Assembly (NCBI GenBank): GCA_945906815.1 | Contig: CAMDRT010000002.1 | Coordinates: 62,001-126,000 of the forward strand | DNA from: Bordetella parapertussis | Lineage (GTDB): Bacteria > Pseudomonadota > Gammaproteobacteria > Burkholderiales > SG8-41 | DNA: 64,000 bases | Reading direction: 5' to 3' | Part shown: piece after piece, positions 1 through 8,161 of the stretch | Layout of the letters: each line of letters starts with the position of its first letter | How positions within the stretch are numbered: position 1 is the stretch's first letter | Position numbers and translations under genes: made by a program | The notes under the pieces: generated by a model | Seen by the model: the letters and a program-made list of their open reading frames with translations, nothing else | Databases searched by the model: none | What the model was told of the DNA's origin: nothing

Positions 1-173
1 GGGATGCCAAACAGGCCGAAGCATGGCACACAGCCGGGGTCGCAAATGGCGGCACGTCGATCGAAGACCCGCCGGGCGTGCGTCAAGTGGCCACCGGCCA
101 GCTGTATCTCGCGTACCTGCGCGATCCCGATGGCAACAAACTGTGCGCGCTTCATCGCATGCCGGCTGCCTGA
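1..173 (+). CDS. VOC/glyoxalase-family protein, C-terminal fragment
   Basis: The frame that opens at base 3 codes for 56 residues and then stops at TGA; the 5' part lies outside the window. The C-terminal string YLAYLRDPDGNKLCALHR matches the last beta strands of vicinal-oxygen-chelate (glyoxalase/bleomycin-resistance) domains, where a conserved aromatic-x-x-DPDGN turn is followed by a metal-binding or structural strand. Family membership is therefore reasonable, but substrate and metal cannot be inferred from this piece. It converges on the leftward thioesterase gene; the 70 bases between them show no clear terminator. Confidence 0.6.
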   Translation, partial: DAKQAEAWHTAGVANGGTSIEDPPGVRQVATGQLYLAYLRDPDGNKLCALHRMPAA

Positions 174-243
174 CTTATCGCGGATCAACGTCAACTGTCG
201 ATAGCATTGCGGGCCCGATTGCAGTGCCGGCGGCGGTTGCGCC

Positions 244-636
244 CTACGCTTTGCTGCTCAGTTTCTTTTCCAGCGTCGCGAAGTATTTATCGAGATCGAC
301 TATAAAGCGCCCGTGCTCTGCTTCGCCGACCTGTTCGGTGTCGTCGAACACTTTGACTTTGAAAGACAACTTGCGCCGGTCTATGGCAATCAGCTCTGCT
401 TCGGCGCGCACGGTTTTGCCGATGGGCGTGGGCCCCATATGGCGCACGGTAATGGACACACCGACCTGTCCCTGCTGCGGCTTCAAATGCGGACGCACCA
501 GGTTGCTCGCCACGTTTTCCACAAAACGCGTCATCGCCCACGTGGCGAATACCTGGTAGCGGCCGCGCTGCGTGGTGCGCTCTTGCGTGACTTCCCAAAC
601 CTCGGTGTGTTTCATTCCCACTTTCAGTGTATCCAT
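244..636 (-). CDS. Hotdog-fold thioesterase (FlK-like)
   Basis: A 130-residue single-domain protein. The segment ATWAMTRFVENVASNLVRPHL, with the later V-x-VRHMGPTPIGKTV, resembles the hotdog acyl-CoA thioesterase family that includes fluoroacetyl-CoA thioesterase FlK; these cytoplasmic enzymes hydrolyse acyl-CoA thioesters. The ATG at 636 is chosen because a purine-rich CAGGGAAACC stands just before it; the longer reading to 660 has no such site. It is the last gene of a leftward block with acyl-CoA synthetase and beta-oxidation genes, so release of CoA from a pathway intermediate is a plausible but unproven role. Confidence 0.7.
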   Translation of the reverse strand: MDTLKVGMKHTEVWEVTQERTTQRGRYQVFATWAMTRFVENVASNLVRPHLKPQQGQVGVSITVRHMGPTPIGKTVRAEAELIAIDRRKLSFKVKVFDDTEQVGEAEHGRFIVDLDKYFATLEKKLSSKA

Positions 637-701
637 GGTTTCCCTGTGTGATTCGCGCAAAGCGGGATTTTAAACGTTCCCCCCTAACAGCGGCCCGCGG
701 C

Positions 702-1925
702 CTACCAGCACGCTTCCAGCACACCCAGCAGCAGGTCGCGTTCGCGCACAAATTCGCGCTTGGGGTCGGCGTTGAAATTCTTCAGCGAGTTATCCAGTAT
801 CCGCGGCAAACTGTCACGCGGAATATTCAGTTCGGATACACGCACCGGCATGCCCGCGGATCTGAAAATACGTTCCAGCTCGGTCGCGGCTTTGTCCGGC
901 GCCGTATCCATGCCGTCACTTTCGCGCCACACGCCGAGTCCCTGTGCGATCAACGCCATCGCCTGCGGATCACGGTTTCCCAGTTTGCGCATGACCATCG
1001 GCGACAATGCGGCGCTGGCGTCCCCCTGCCCGACATGCTCGTGCATCTGGAACAACGCGGTGGCAAACGCATACACCACGCGCTCCACCCAGTGTTTTGC
1101 GCTCAGCATGCCGCCGTCGTCGGCGTCACGGTTTTGCAAAAATGCCGCGGCGCACGCGGCGATGCGCGGGGTGACATCGCTGCTGTCATGCAAGTGCTCC
1201 AGCGCATAACGCGCGAGGCGAAACGCCTGCAGCCGGTCGCCTTCGGACAACGGGGCGATGCGCGTCGCCCCCAGATTCATGGTGCTGCGCCACACTGCGG
1301 AAATCGTGGTGGTGCGCACCAGCGACAGCGGCGCTGTCATCAACGCTTCGGCATCCCAGAACACCGCGACCGGCCGCGTCTTGGGATCAAAAAATTCCAT
1401 GCGGTTGCTGCGGTTCGGGTCTTTCACCGCCGAACCCGCGCGATTCTGCGCTGACGTAGCCGAGGTCAGCACGTTGACTATCGGCACCTTGGGCGCCAGC
1501 AGCTTGGGACTGATGGCAGCGCCGTGCTCCGGGTACTGCGTGATCAACGCATCGACCGGACCTTGCTCCGCCATCAGAATCGCCACCACGCGCGTGCCCT
1601 GCGTGACGCTGCCCGAACCCACACTGATCAGCATATCCGCCTGCGCGGCAGTGGCCGCCGCGGCGGCACGCGTCACCGCCGAAAGCGTAGTGTCTTTGTC
1701 CATTTCATCGAACACCCCCGCACAGTTGTCACCGAGGATGCGCCGCATGTGTGCAATCAGATCGGTCTTGCGCGACACCGTGCGGCCGCACACGATGAAG
1801 GCGCGTTGGGCGTGATTGCGTTTGAGTTCGGCGGGCAGACTTTCCAGCGCGTCCTTGCCACTGTAGAGCCGCACCGGATAAACGATGGCGCGAAAGTCAT
1901 TGGTGTAGGCGGGCGAGAGGCTCAT
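702..1925 (-). CDS. Iron-containing alcohol dehydrogenase family protein with altered metal site
   Basis: 407 residues, the usual family length. The N-terminal half is a dinucleotide-binding fold with ISVGSGSVTQGTR in place of the family GGGSxxD motif and the TSATSAQNR turn typical of Fe-ADH proteins. The C-terminal helical half should carry the metal ligands (Asp and three His). By eye the D-x-x-x-H helix reads ISAVWRSTMN, and the two later His positions read ATALF and VGQGD, so all four ligands look replaced. It may be a metal-independent relative or a protein of other function. It is leftward and downstream of the acyl-CoA synthetase genes with a 55-base gap, so co-transcription is likely. 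The family call is firm; activity is uncertain. Confidence 0.75.
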   Translation of the reverse strand: MSLSPAYTNDFRAIVYPVRLYSGKDALESLPAELKRNHAQRAFIVCGRTVSRKTDLIAHMRRILGDNCAGVFDEMDKDTTLSAVTRAAAAATAAQADMLISVGSGSVTQGTRVVAILMAEQGPVDALITQYPEHGAAISPKLLAPKVPIVNVLTSATSAQNRAGSAVKDPNRSNRMEFFDPKTRPVAVFWDAEALMTAPLSLVRTTTISAVWRSTMNLGATRIAPLSEGDRLQAFRLARYALEHLHDSSDVTPRIAACAAAFLQNRDADDGGMLSAKHWVERVVYAFATALFQMHEHVGQGDASAALSPMVMRKLGNRDPQAMALIAQGLGVWRESDGMDTAPDKAATELERIFRSAGMPVRVSELNIPRDSLPRILDNSLKNFNADPKREFVRERDLLLGVLEACW

Positions 1926-1980
1926 GGCACGTTCCTTGCGATTGCGGCGAGTTAATTAAAAATACAATACAAACAATTAC

Positions 1981-3435
1981 TTACAGTATTTTTCCCGCGC
2001 GCGTATAGACAAACCGCTCATGCGCTTTGAGCGCCGCCAGCGCGTGACCCGCATTCGACATTTCATCGTACACCGGCACTCCCAGCACGTTGGCTTTGTC
2101 ACGAAACGCGCGTTTGCGTTCTTCCAAAGCGGGTTCGCCGTCAGAGCGCAGCACCAGCAGAAAATGTGCCTGCCCCGGATATTTTTGCTGTACACGCAGC
2201 GCGGCAGCCATCAGGTTGTCGAGCACTTCGGGCTTGCTGCGCCCGACGAAGGCCGACAAATTCAAGTGCATCACCAGCGCGTCGGGCTTGCCGTTGCGGT
2301 AAATGATGTCGAGTATTTTTTCGGCGACGCGGCCATCGTCCTGTTGCAGCGTGCCCACCGGGCAGTCCACCGGGTTGGTGATGCTGGTGCCCGGCGGCAG
2401 CTTCAGGGCCGCCAGCGCATCGATGGTGCTGGCGTCAAACGGCGTGACATCGAGGCCGAGCCGCGCGAAATAATCCGTGGCCAGCACGCTGGTGCCGCCG
2501 CCGTTGCCGAACAGCGTGACCCGCTGAGTGGGTTGCGTTACTTTGGGTGTCAGCGACTGAAAAATCAACAGCGTATCGACGAACTGATCCAGCGTATCCA
2601 CCAGCACGCAGCCCGTCTGCCGCGATAGCGCCACCCAGGCGCGGTCGTCACCCGCGAGCGACCCGGTGTGCGAGGCGGCAGCCGCGAGGCCTTGTTGCGT
2701 GCGTCCGCCTTTGAGGATGACTACCGGCTTCTTTGCCCCCGCCGCGCGCAGCATTTCAAACAAACGGCGGCCATCCTTCGCGGTTTCGAGGTAGAGACCG
2801 ATCACCCGGGTCTGAGCATCAGCGAAATAGTACTCCAGCAGTTCCGACGGCACGACATCGGCGCAATTGCCGGCCGTGACCACTGCGGAGAACTTAACGC
2901 CGCGCGCGTAGCCACGCCGAATGACGTCCGTGCCCAATCCGCCGCTCTGCGACACGATGCCGACGGTGCCGACATCGCGCTGACCGACTTCGGCGAAGGT
3001 GACGCGGCCGCGTGGCGAAAAAAGTCCCATACAGTTCGGTCCGACCAAACGCAGGCCGCCCGCGCGTGCGGCAGCGACCAACTTATCCTGCAAATCGTGC
3101 CCTTCATCCACTTCCGCGAAACCACTGGAAATTACGTGCGCAAAGCGCAGGCGCCCCTGCGCTGCTTCGAGCATCGCAGGAATCAGCCCGCCCGCCACCG
3201 CGATGTAGGCGTAATCAATGGGCTTGGGCGTATCGGCCAGCGACTTATAAGCGGGAAGTCCGTCAATTTCGGCTGCGTTAGGGTGTATCGGATAAATTTC
3301 GCCCGCGTAACCCAGCTCACGGATGCGGCGGATAAAGGTGTTGGGTAGCGCAAAACTTTTGGCCGACGCGCCGACCACTGCCAGGGTCTTGGGCTCGAAG
3401 AAGGGGGTGAATTCTTTTAGGATGTCGTTGGGCAT
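1981..3435 (-). CDS. ADP-forming acyl-CoA synthetase, alpha (CoA-ligase) subunit
   Basis: 484 residues from the ATG that begins MPNDILKEFTPFF; an extended frame upstream consists of repeat sequence. The N-terminal CoA-binding Rossmann domain shows AVVGASAKSFALPN (about 16-30). Two succinyl-CoA-ligase-like domains follow, with IVSQSGGLGTDVIRRG and ASHTGSLAGDDRAW; the His in the latter aligns with the phosphohistidine of ADP-forming acetyl-CoA synthetases. The enzyme makes or cleaves acyl-CoA with ADP/ATP and phosphate. The ATP-grasp subunit is coded separately just upstream, so this is a split alpha/beta enzyme. The acyl substrate is unknown; nearby beta-oxidation genes point to a carboxylic acid used as carbon source. 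Confidence 0.85.
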   Translation of the reverse strand: MPNDILKEFTPFFEPKTLAVVGASAKSFALPNTFIRRIRELGYAGEIYPIHPNAAEIDGLPAYKSLADTPKPIDYAYIAVAGGLIPAMLEAAQGRLRFAHVISSGFAEVDEGHDLQDKLVAAARAGGLRLVGPNCMGLFSPRGRVTFAEVGQRDVGTVGIVSQSGGLGTDVIRRGYARGVKFSAVVTAGNCADVVPSELLEYYFADAQTRVIGLYLETAKDGRRLFEMLRAAGAKKPVVILKGGRTQQGLAAAASHTGSLAGDDRAWVALSRQTGCVLVDTLDQFVDTLLIFQSLTPKVTQPTQRVTLFGNGGGTSVLATDYFARLGLDVTPFDASTIDALAALKLPPGTSITNPVDCPVGTLQQDDGRVAEKILDIIYRNGKPDALVMHLNLSAFVGRSKPEVLDNLMAAALRVQQKYPGQAHFLLVLRSDGEPALEERKRAFRDKANVLGVPVYDEMSNAGHALAALKAHERFVYTRAGKIL

Positions 3436-3449
3436 GTTTAATAAGGACA

Positions 3450-3550
3450 GTGAAGAGGTGAAGGAGTGAACGGGTGAAGGGGGTACACCTTCTCGTCGCA
3501 CCTATTGCGGGAAATTGATACTGCGCGGGGTACCCCGTTCACTCGTTCAC
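3450..3550. repeat. Facing 8-base-period arrays (GTGAACGR type)
   Basis: Left arm 3450-3481 reads as four 8-base units, GTGAAGAG, GTGAAGGA, GTGAACGG and GTGAAGGG. Right arm 3537-3550 is the reverse complement of GTGAACGA GTGAAC. They could fold into a hairpin in the gap between the two acyl-CoA synthetase subunit genes. The right arm contains the stop codon of the beta-subunit gene: its TGA is part of a GTGAACGA unit. Confidence 0.75.
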
Positions 3551-4248
3551 GCCGTCAATAAAAACCTTGCATCCACCGCCACCGCGCCGCTTTCCGCTAC
3601 GATCAGTGGATTAATATCCACCTCGGCGAAGTCATCGGCGTGTTGCATCAGCAAGCCGTTTTCGCCGCCGATTTTTAGCAGCACATCGATGATGGCCTCG
3701 CGCGACACGGCTTTGCGCCCACGCGCGCCGTCGAGGATGGCGGCACCTTTCAGATCGTCCAGCATTTCCTGCGCATCCAGCCGCGTGATCGGGCAAATGC
3801 GAAATGACACGTCGCGCAGCACTTCGACAAAAATTCCACCCAGTCCCACCATCAGCAAAGGGCCGAAATGGGCATCGCGCACCGCACCGACCACCATCTC
3901 TTGTCCCGCGGGCGCCATGTCTTCAATCAGATAACCCTCGATGCGCGCGCCCTTGATTTTGGGCGACGCGGCCATGGCATGGATGGCGTCACGCACTTGC
4001 GCGGCTGACGTGAGGCCGACTTTCACGCCCCCCGCGTCACTCTTGTGCAGGATGTCGGGCGACATGATTTTGACCACCAGCGGCGTGCGTAATTTTGCGC
4101 ATGCAGCGTCCACCTCGCTCGCGTTTTTTACCGTCAGCGATTGCGGCACAGCGATGCCGTATTCCGCCAGCAGCGATTTTCCCGCCAGCTCATCAAGCGC
4201 GACGCGTTGCCGCGCGCGCGCTTGCGCTATCAAATCCAGTGACTTCAT
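3547..4248 (-). CDS. ADP-forming acyl-CoA synthetase, beta (ATP-grasp) subunit
   Basis: 233 residues with ATP-grasp_5 features: PLVVKIMSPDILHKSDAGGV (about 56-75), which includes the His expected to receive phosphate, EDMAPAGQEMVVGAVRDAHFGP, and the acidic DFAEVDINPL near the C terminus that binds magnesium-nucleotide. It phosphorylates or dephosphorylates the alpha-subunit phosphohistidine with ADP/ATP. It precedes the alpha gene in the leftward direction, separated by a repeat-filled gap of about 110 bases. Its length matches stand-alone beta subunits of archaeal-type ACD enzymes, so fusion to the alpha domain is absent rather than lost by frameshift. Confidence 0.85.
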   Translation of the reverse strand: MKSLDLIAQARARQRVALDELAGKSLLAEYGIAVPQSLTVKNASEVDAACAKLRTPLVVKIMSPDILHKSDAGGVKVGLTSAAQVRDAIHAMAASPKIKGARIEGYLIEDMAPAGQEMVVGAVRDAHFGPLLMVGLGGIFVEVLRDVSFRICPITRLDAQEMLDDLKGAAILDGARGRKAVSREAIIDVLLKIGGENGLLMQHADDFAEVDINPLIVAESGAVAVDARFLLTA

Positions 4249-4278
4249 TCTGTATCCGAAAAAAACGGCAAACCCATT

Positions 4279-4361
4279 TTAACCACGGAACACACGGAAT
4301 ACGCGGAAGAAAATCCCGGTGTCATGGGTTGTTCCACGTATTCCGTGTGTTCCGTGGTTAA
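4279..4361. repeat. 30-bp imperfect inverted repeat
   Basis: Arms 4279-4308 and 4332-4361 are reverse complements with one mismatch in 30 bases (core AACCACGGAACACACGGAAT), separated by 23 bases. It lies between the stop of the FadB-like gene and the start of the acyl-CoA synthetase beta gene, both leftward. The arms themselves have GGAAnACnC sub-repeats. It is probably a dispersed palindromic element; a transcribed copy would form a very stable hairpin that could attenuate or protect mRNA. Confidence 0.85.
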
Positions 4362-4367
4362 TCAGTA

Positions 4368-6482
4368 TTACATCGCCACCCTCGGCTTCGCTTCACGCAA
4401 CGGCGTGCCGCTGTCCGCCAGTTCGCGCAGCAGTTCCGCAGGTTTCCACCGCGCGCCGTAACGCTGATGCCACTCTTCGATTTGGCGATACACGTCGCGC
4501 ACGCCAATGCCGTCGGCCCAGAACATCAGGCCGCCGCGATAGCGCGGGAAGCCGAAACCATGCAGCCACATCACATCGATATCGCTGGCGCGCAAAGCCT
4601 TGCCCTCTTCCAGAATCTTGCACGCCTCGTTTACCGAGGCGTAGAGCAGGCGCTTCAGGATTTCGTCGTCGGTGAAGGTGCGCTGCGCGATGCCTAACTC
4701 GCGCGCCACATCCGCGATCACGCTTTTCACCACTTCGTCAGGGTGCGGTGTGCGATCGCCCTTCTCGTAGCGGTACCAGCCGGCGCCGGTCTTTTGTCCC
4801 TTGCGTCCCATTTCCACCAGACGATCGGGCACCAGCAGCTTGCGAAAATTCGGGTTCTCCGCGGCGCGGCGCTTGCGCGTGTCGTAGCCGATGTCGAGAC
4901 CGGACAGATCGCCCACGGCGAACGGCCCGATCGGATAGCCAAAGTCCACCATCACCTTGTCGATCTGCTCCGGCAGCGCGCCTTCTTCCAGCATCAGCAT
5001 CATCTCGGTGCCAAACGGCGCACGGCTGCGGTTCGCTGCAAAGCCGTCGCAGGAGCCCGCGACCGCGCTGATTTTTCCAATATCCCTGCCGACTTGCATG
5101 GTTTTGAGAATAGTCTCGACCGACGTCTTGCTGCCCTTCACCACTTCGTAGAGTTTCATCACGTTGGCGGGCGCAAAAAAGTGCGCGCCGGCGACATCCT
5201 GCGGGCGCCGGGTCATACCCGCCATGATGTCGGTGTCAATGGCGGACGAATTGCTGAGCAGCAGCGCGCCCGGCTTCATCACCGCATCGAGCTGGGCAAA
5301 CACTGCTTTCTTGACATCCGGGCGCTCGAACACCGCTTCGATCACCACGTCGCAATCGCCGATGTCCTGGTAACGCTCGACCGGAGTAATGCGCTGCATG
5401 CGCTCGTCCATCTGCGCCTGCGTGGTGCTGCCGCGCTTGACGCTGGTGGCGTAGTTGTCGCGCACGCGCTGCATGCCCTTGTCGAGCACGTCGCGCGACA
5501 ATTCCAGCACCTTTACCGGTATGCCGAAATCGGCAAACGACATCGCAATACCGCCGCCCATAGTGCCCGCGCCGATGACAGCAGCCGACTTAACATGCGG
5601 GGGTTTGAAGTCTTTGGGCGCGCCGGGAATTTTTGCCACTTCGCGCTCGGCAAAAAACGCATAACGCAACGCCTTGGCCTCGTCGGCGTTCTCCAGTTCG
5701 CTGAACAAGCGCCGCTCAGTGGCGATGCCCTCATCAAAAGGCTGCGTCACTGCTGCCTCGACACAGGCGATGCAATGATAAGGCGCTTTCTGGTTGCGCG
5801 CCCTGCGCGCTATCGATTTGCGCATGGCGTCAAACATGCCGGGATCCGCCTTGACCTCATTGATGTGATCGGTGCGGTCACGGATGCGTAGCAGCGGCCG
5901 TTTGTCCGCGATGCTTTGGGCGTAGGCTATGGCCTCGCGCCGCAAATCCTTGCCCGGCACAAGGGCGTCGACGATGCCCAGCGTCTTCGCTTCCGCGGCC
6001 GGCACATGGCGTCCACTGACGATCATCTCCATCGCGGCTTTCGGCCCGATCAAGCGCGGCAAACGCTGGGTGCCACCACCGCCGGGCAAAATGCCGATCA
6101 GCACTTCGGGCAAACCCACCTTAGCGCCAGACACCGCGATACGGTAATGGCAGCCCATCGCATGTTCGAGCCCGCCGCCCAGTGCAAAGCCGTGGATGGC
6201 GGCAACCACGGGCTTGGTAGCGCTGTCCAGCACATCCACACTGGAGCGCGGCAACACCGGGCGCGGCTTGCCGAATTGGCGGATGTCCGCGCCGGCAATG
6301 AAACTGCGGCCGGCACCGATCAGCACCATGGCTTTAACGCCGGCATCAGCCTCGCCTTTTGCTACCGCGGCAATGATGCCCTCTCTTACGCCTGGCCCCA
6401 ACGCGTTTACCGGCGGATAGTCGACGGTGATTACCCCTATGCCGTCTTCGACATCAAATCGAACTACTTCAGCTTCGCTCAT
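4368..6482 (-). CDS. Enoyl-CoA hydratase / 3-hydroxyacyl-CoA dehydrogenase (FadB/FadJ-like)
   Basis: 704 residues. Residues 1 to about 190 form a crotonase domain: GAGRSFIAGADIRQFG, the oxyanion-hole GFALGGGLEHAMGCHYRIA and LPEVLIGILPGGGGTQRLPR with its acidic residue. From about 295 a 3-hydroxyacyl-CoA dehydrogenase follows: NAD-binding VIGAGTMGGGIAMSFADFG, SNSSAIDTD, and GAHFFAPANVMKLYEVVKG with the catalytic His-Glu pair, then the C-terminal helical domain. It performs hydration and NAD-dependent oxidation in beta-oxidation. An ideal AAGGAGG lies 5 bases before the ATG. Its single-chain layout is closer to FadJ and peroxisomal bifunctional enzymes; no thiolase gene is nearby. Confidence 0.9.
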   Translation of the reverse strand: MSEAEVVRFDVEDGIGVITVDYPPVNALGPGVREGIIAAVAKGEADAGVKAMVLIGAGRSFIAGADIRQFGKPRPVLPRSSVDVLDSATKPVVAAIHGFALGGGLEHAMGCHYRIAVSGAKVGLPEVLIGILPGGGGTQRLPRLIGPKAAMEMIVSGRHVPAAEAKTLGIVDALVPGKDLRREAIAYAQSIADKRPLLRIRDRTDHINEVKADPGMFDAMRKSIARRARNQKAPYHCIACVEAAVTQPFDEGIATERRLFSELENADEAKALRYAFFAEREVAKIPGAPKDFKPPHVKSAAVIGAGTMGGGIAMSFADFGIPVKVLELSRDVLDKGMQRVRDNYATSVKRGSTTQAQMDERMQRITPVERYQDIGDCDVVIEAVFERPDVKKAVFAQLDAVMKPGALLLSNSSAIDTDIMAGMTRRPQDVAGAHFFAPANVMKLYEVVKGSKTSVETILKTMQVGRDIGKISAVAGSCDGFAANRSRAPFGTEMMLMLEEGALPEQIDKVMVDFGYPIGPFAVGDLSGLDIGYDTRKRRAAENPNFRKLLVPDRLVEMGRKGQKTGAGWYRYEKGDRTPHPDEVVKSVIADVARELGIAQRTFTDDEILKRLLYASVNEACKILEEGKALRASDIDVMWLHGFGFPRYRGGLMFWADGIGVRDVYRQIEEWHQRYGARWKPAELLRELADSGTPLREAKPRVAM

Positions 6483-6549
6483 GATTTCCTCCTTAGTTTC
6501 GCCCCCCGCCGGGGCATAGATATCTACACTTCCACCACCAAGGAAGCTC

Positions 6550-6642
6550 CTTCCCCTTCAGGGGGAAGGCGGGGATGGGGGTGGGATCAATAGTAGGCAG
6601 AGAACCCACCCCCATCCTAACCTTCCCCCTGAAGGGGAAGGG
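6550..6642. repeat. Long inverted repeat with nested palindromes
   Basis: Arms of 37 bases, 6550-6586 and 6606-6642, are reverse complements apart from about three central mismatches. Each arm also contains a smaller palindrome, CCTTCCCC-TTCA-GGGGGAAGG. It occupies the gap between the carboxylase gene and the FadB-like gene, both leftward, and resembles a dispersed REP/MITE-like element. No open reading frame or terminal T-run is present. Confidence 0.85.
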
Positions 6643-6676
6643 ACTGTCTTTGGTGCCCGGTAATACAGCGCAATCA

Positions 6677-8026
6677 TCAAACCTTTTTCTTCAACACTTC
6701 CGATAGTAATCCGGTATGCACATCACCGGCACGAAATTGTTCGCTACGCAGGATGGCAAGCACCGCCGGAATATTGTGCTTCAACCCCTGTATCTCAAAC
6801 GCCTCGAGCGCGACCACCAACTGGTCAATAGCGGCCTCGCGTGTAGGGGCATGCACAATCACTTTCGCGATCATCGGATCATAATGCGGCGTCACCTCGC
6901 GACCTTCCGCGTAGCCCGTCTCCACCCGCACCGCCGCGTGCGCCGGCGGACGAAATACATTGAGCCTGCCCGGCGACGGGTAGAAATTCTTGGGGTCTTC
7001 CGCATACACGCGCGCCTGGATCGCGTGGCCTTGCACGGTGATCGGGTGCGGCAAAATTTCCGCCAAACGTGCGCCCGCGGCGGCACGTATTTGCGCTTGC
7101 ACCAAATCGACGCCGGTGACTTCCTCGGTCACGCCGTGTTCCACCTGCAAACGCGTGTTCATTTCCAGAAAGTTGAACGAGCCGTCCGCACCCATCAGCA
7201 TTTCCACCGTGCCTATATTGTCATAGCCCAAGGTGCGCAGGATGCCGGTGATATGTTGCGCGACTGCGGCTGCTTTGCCGCGTGCAATTTTTGGCCCCGG
7301 CGCTTCTTCAATCACTTTCTGGTTGCGGCGCTGGGTCGAGCAATCGCGCTCGAACAGATGGGCAAGGTTGCCGTGCTGGTCGCCCAACACCTGAAACTCC
7401 ACATGGCGCGGCCGCTCGAACAAGCGCTCCAGATAGACCTCAGCGCTGCCGAAGCCGCGGTTCGCCATCGAGCGCGAGCGTTCCACCGCTTCCAGCAATT
7501 GCGCTTCGTCTTGCACCGGCAGCATGCCGATGCCACCACCACCCCCTGCAGGCTTCACCAATACCGGATAACCGATGTCACGCGCGATTTTGAGTATCGC
7601 CTCATGGTCCAGCGGCAACACCGGCGAACCTTTGGACATCGGCATGCCATGCTGCGCCGCCAGTTCGCGCGCGCGGGTCTTGTGCCCCATCGCGTCTATC
7701 CACTTTGGCGAGGGCCCGATAAAGCGTGATCCCACATCAATCACACGCTGTGCAAAGGCCGCATTCTCCGACAAAAAACCATAACCCGGATGCAGGCCAT
7801 CGGCCTGCGATTTCCTCACCACGTCGAGGATCAACTCCTGATTCAGATAACTTTCACGCGCGGGGGCTGCGCCGATGGCGTAGGTTTCACTCGCCATCGC
7901 CAGGTACGGCGCGTCGGCATCGGCCTCGGAATACAGCGCAACGGACTGGATGCCCATGTGGTTGAGGGCGCGTAACACTCTGGCTGCGACAGCGCCGCGG
8001 TTGGCGACTATGACTTTGCTAAACAT
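6677..8026 (-). CDS. Biotin carboxylase subunit of an acyl-CoA carboxylase
   Basis: 449 residues, the length of a free-standing AccC-type biotin carboxylase. It starts FSKVIVANRGAVAARVLRA and has the glycine-rich ATP-grasp loop KPAGGGGGIGM, the RDCSTQRRNQKVIEEAPGP segment and EMNTRLQVEHGVTEEVTG. In most family members the last motif reads EHPVTE, so Pro is Gly here. The enzyme uses ATP and bicarbonate to carboxylate biotin on a carrier protein. The protein ends after the carboxylase C domain with no biotinyl-lysine AMKM motif. The partner carboxyltransferase gene lies just upstream; the acyl-CoA substrate is unknown. Confidence 0.85.
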   Translation of the reverse strand: MFSKVIVANRGAVAARVLRALNHMGIQSVALYSEADADAPYLAMASETYAIGAAPARESYLNQELILDVVRKSQADGLHPGYGFLSENAAFAQRVIDVGSRFIGPSPKWIDAMGHKTRARELAAQHGMPMSKGSPVLPLDHEAILKIARDIGYPVLVKPAGGGGGIGMLPVQDEAQLLEAVERSRSMANRGFGSAEVYLERLFERPRHVEFQVLGDQHGNLAHLFERDCSTQRRNQKVIEEAPGPKIARGKAAAVAQHITGILRTLGYDNIGTVEMLMGADGSFNFLEMNTRLQVEHGVTEEVTGVDLVQAQIRAAAGARLAEILPHPITVQGHAIQARVYAEDPKNFYPSPGRLNVFRPPAHAAVRVETGYAEGREVTPHYDPMIAKVIVHAPTREAAIDQLVVALEAFEIQGLKHNIPAVLAILRSEQFRAGDVHTGLLSEVLKKKV

Positions 8027-8043
8027 GTCTTTCCGTTAAGTGC

Positions 8044-8158
8044 GTGAACGGGTGAACGAGTGAACGGGTGCCCCCTCCCCAGCCCTCCCCCGCGCGCGGG
8101 GGAGGGAGTGGTTTTTTGGGGTTACTCGTTCACTTGTTCACCCGTTCACTCGTTCACG
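8044..8158. repeat. Facing 8-base-period arrays around a GC palindrome
   Basis: Left array 8044-8070 reads GTGAACGG GTGAACGA GTGAACGG GTG. Right array 8121-8158 holds four to five units of the reverse complement. Between them is a perfect 24-base palindrome, 8083-8106, with arms CCCTCCCCCGCG and CGCGGGGGAGGG. The whole gap between the carboxyltransferase and biotin carboxylase genes is thus nested inverted repeat. The unit is the same as in the array near 3.5 kb. Confidence 0.85.
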
Positions 8159-8161
8159 AAG

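Noticed and set aside
8083-8106. Palindrome as a factor-independent terminator
   Set aside because: No T-run follows on the leftward strand, and downstream genes appear to belong to the same operon.
3450-8158. CRISPR array
   Set aside because: Units are 7-8 bases with no spacers of uniform length and no cas genes are present.
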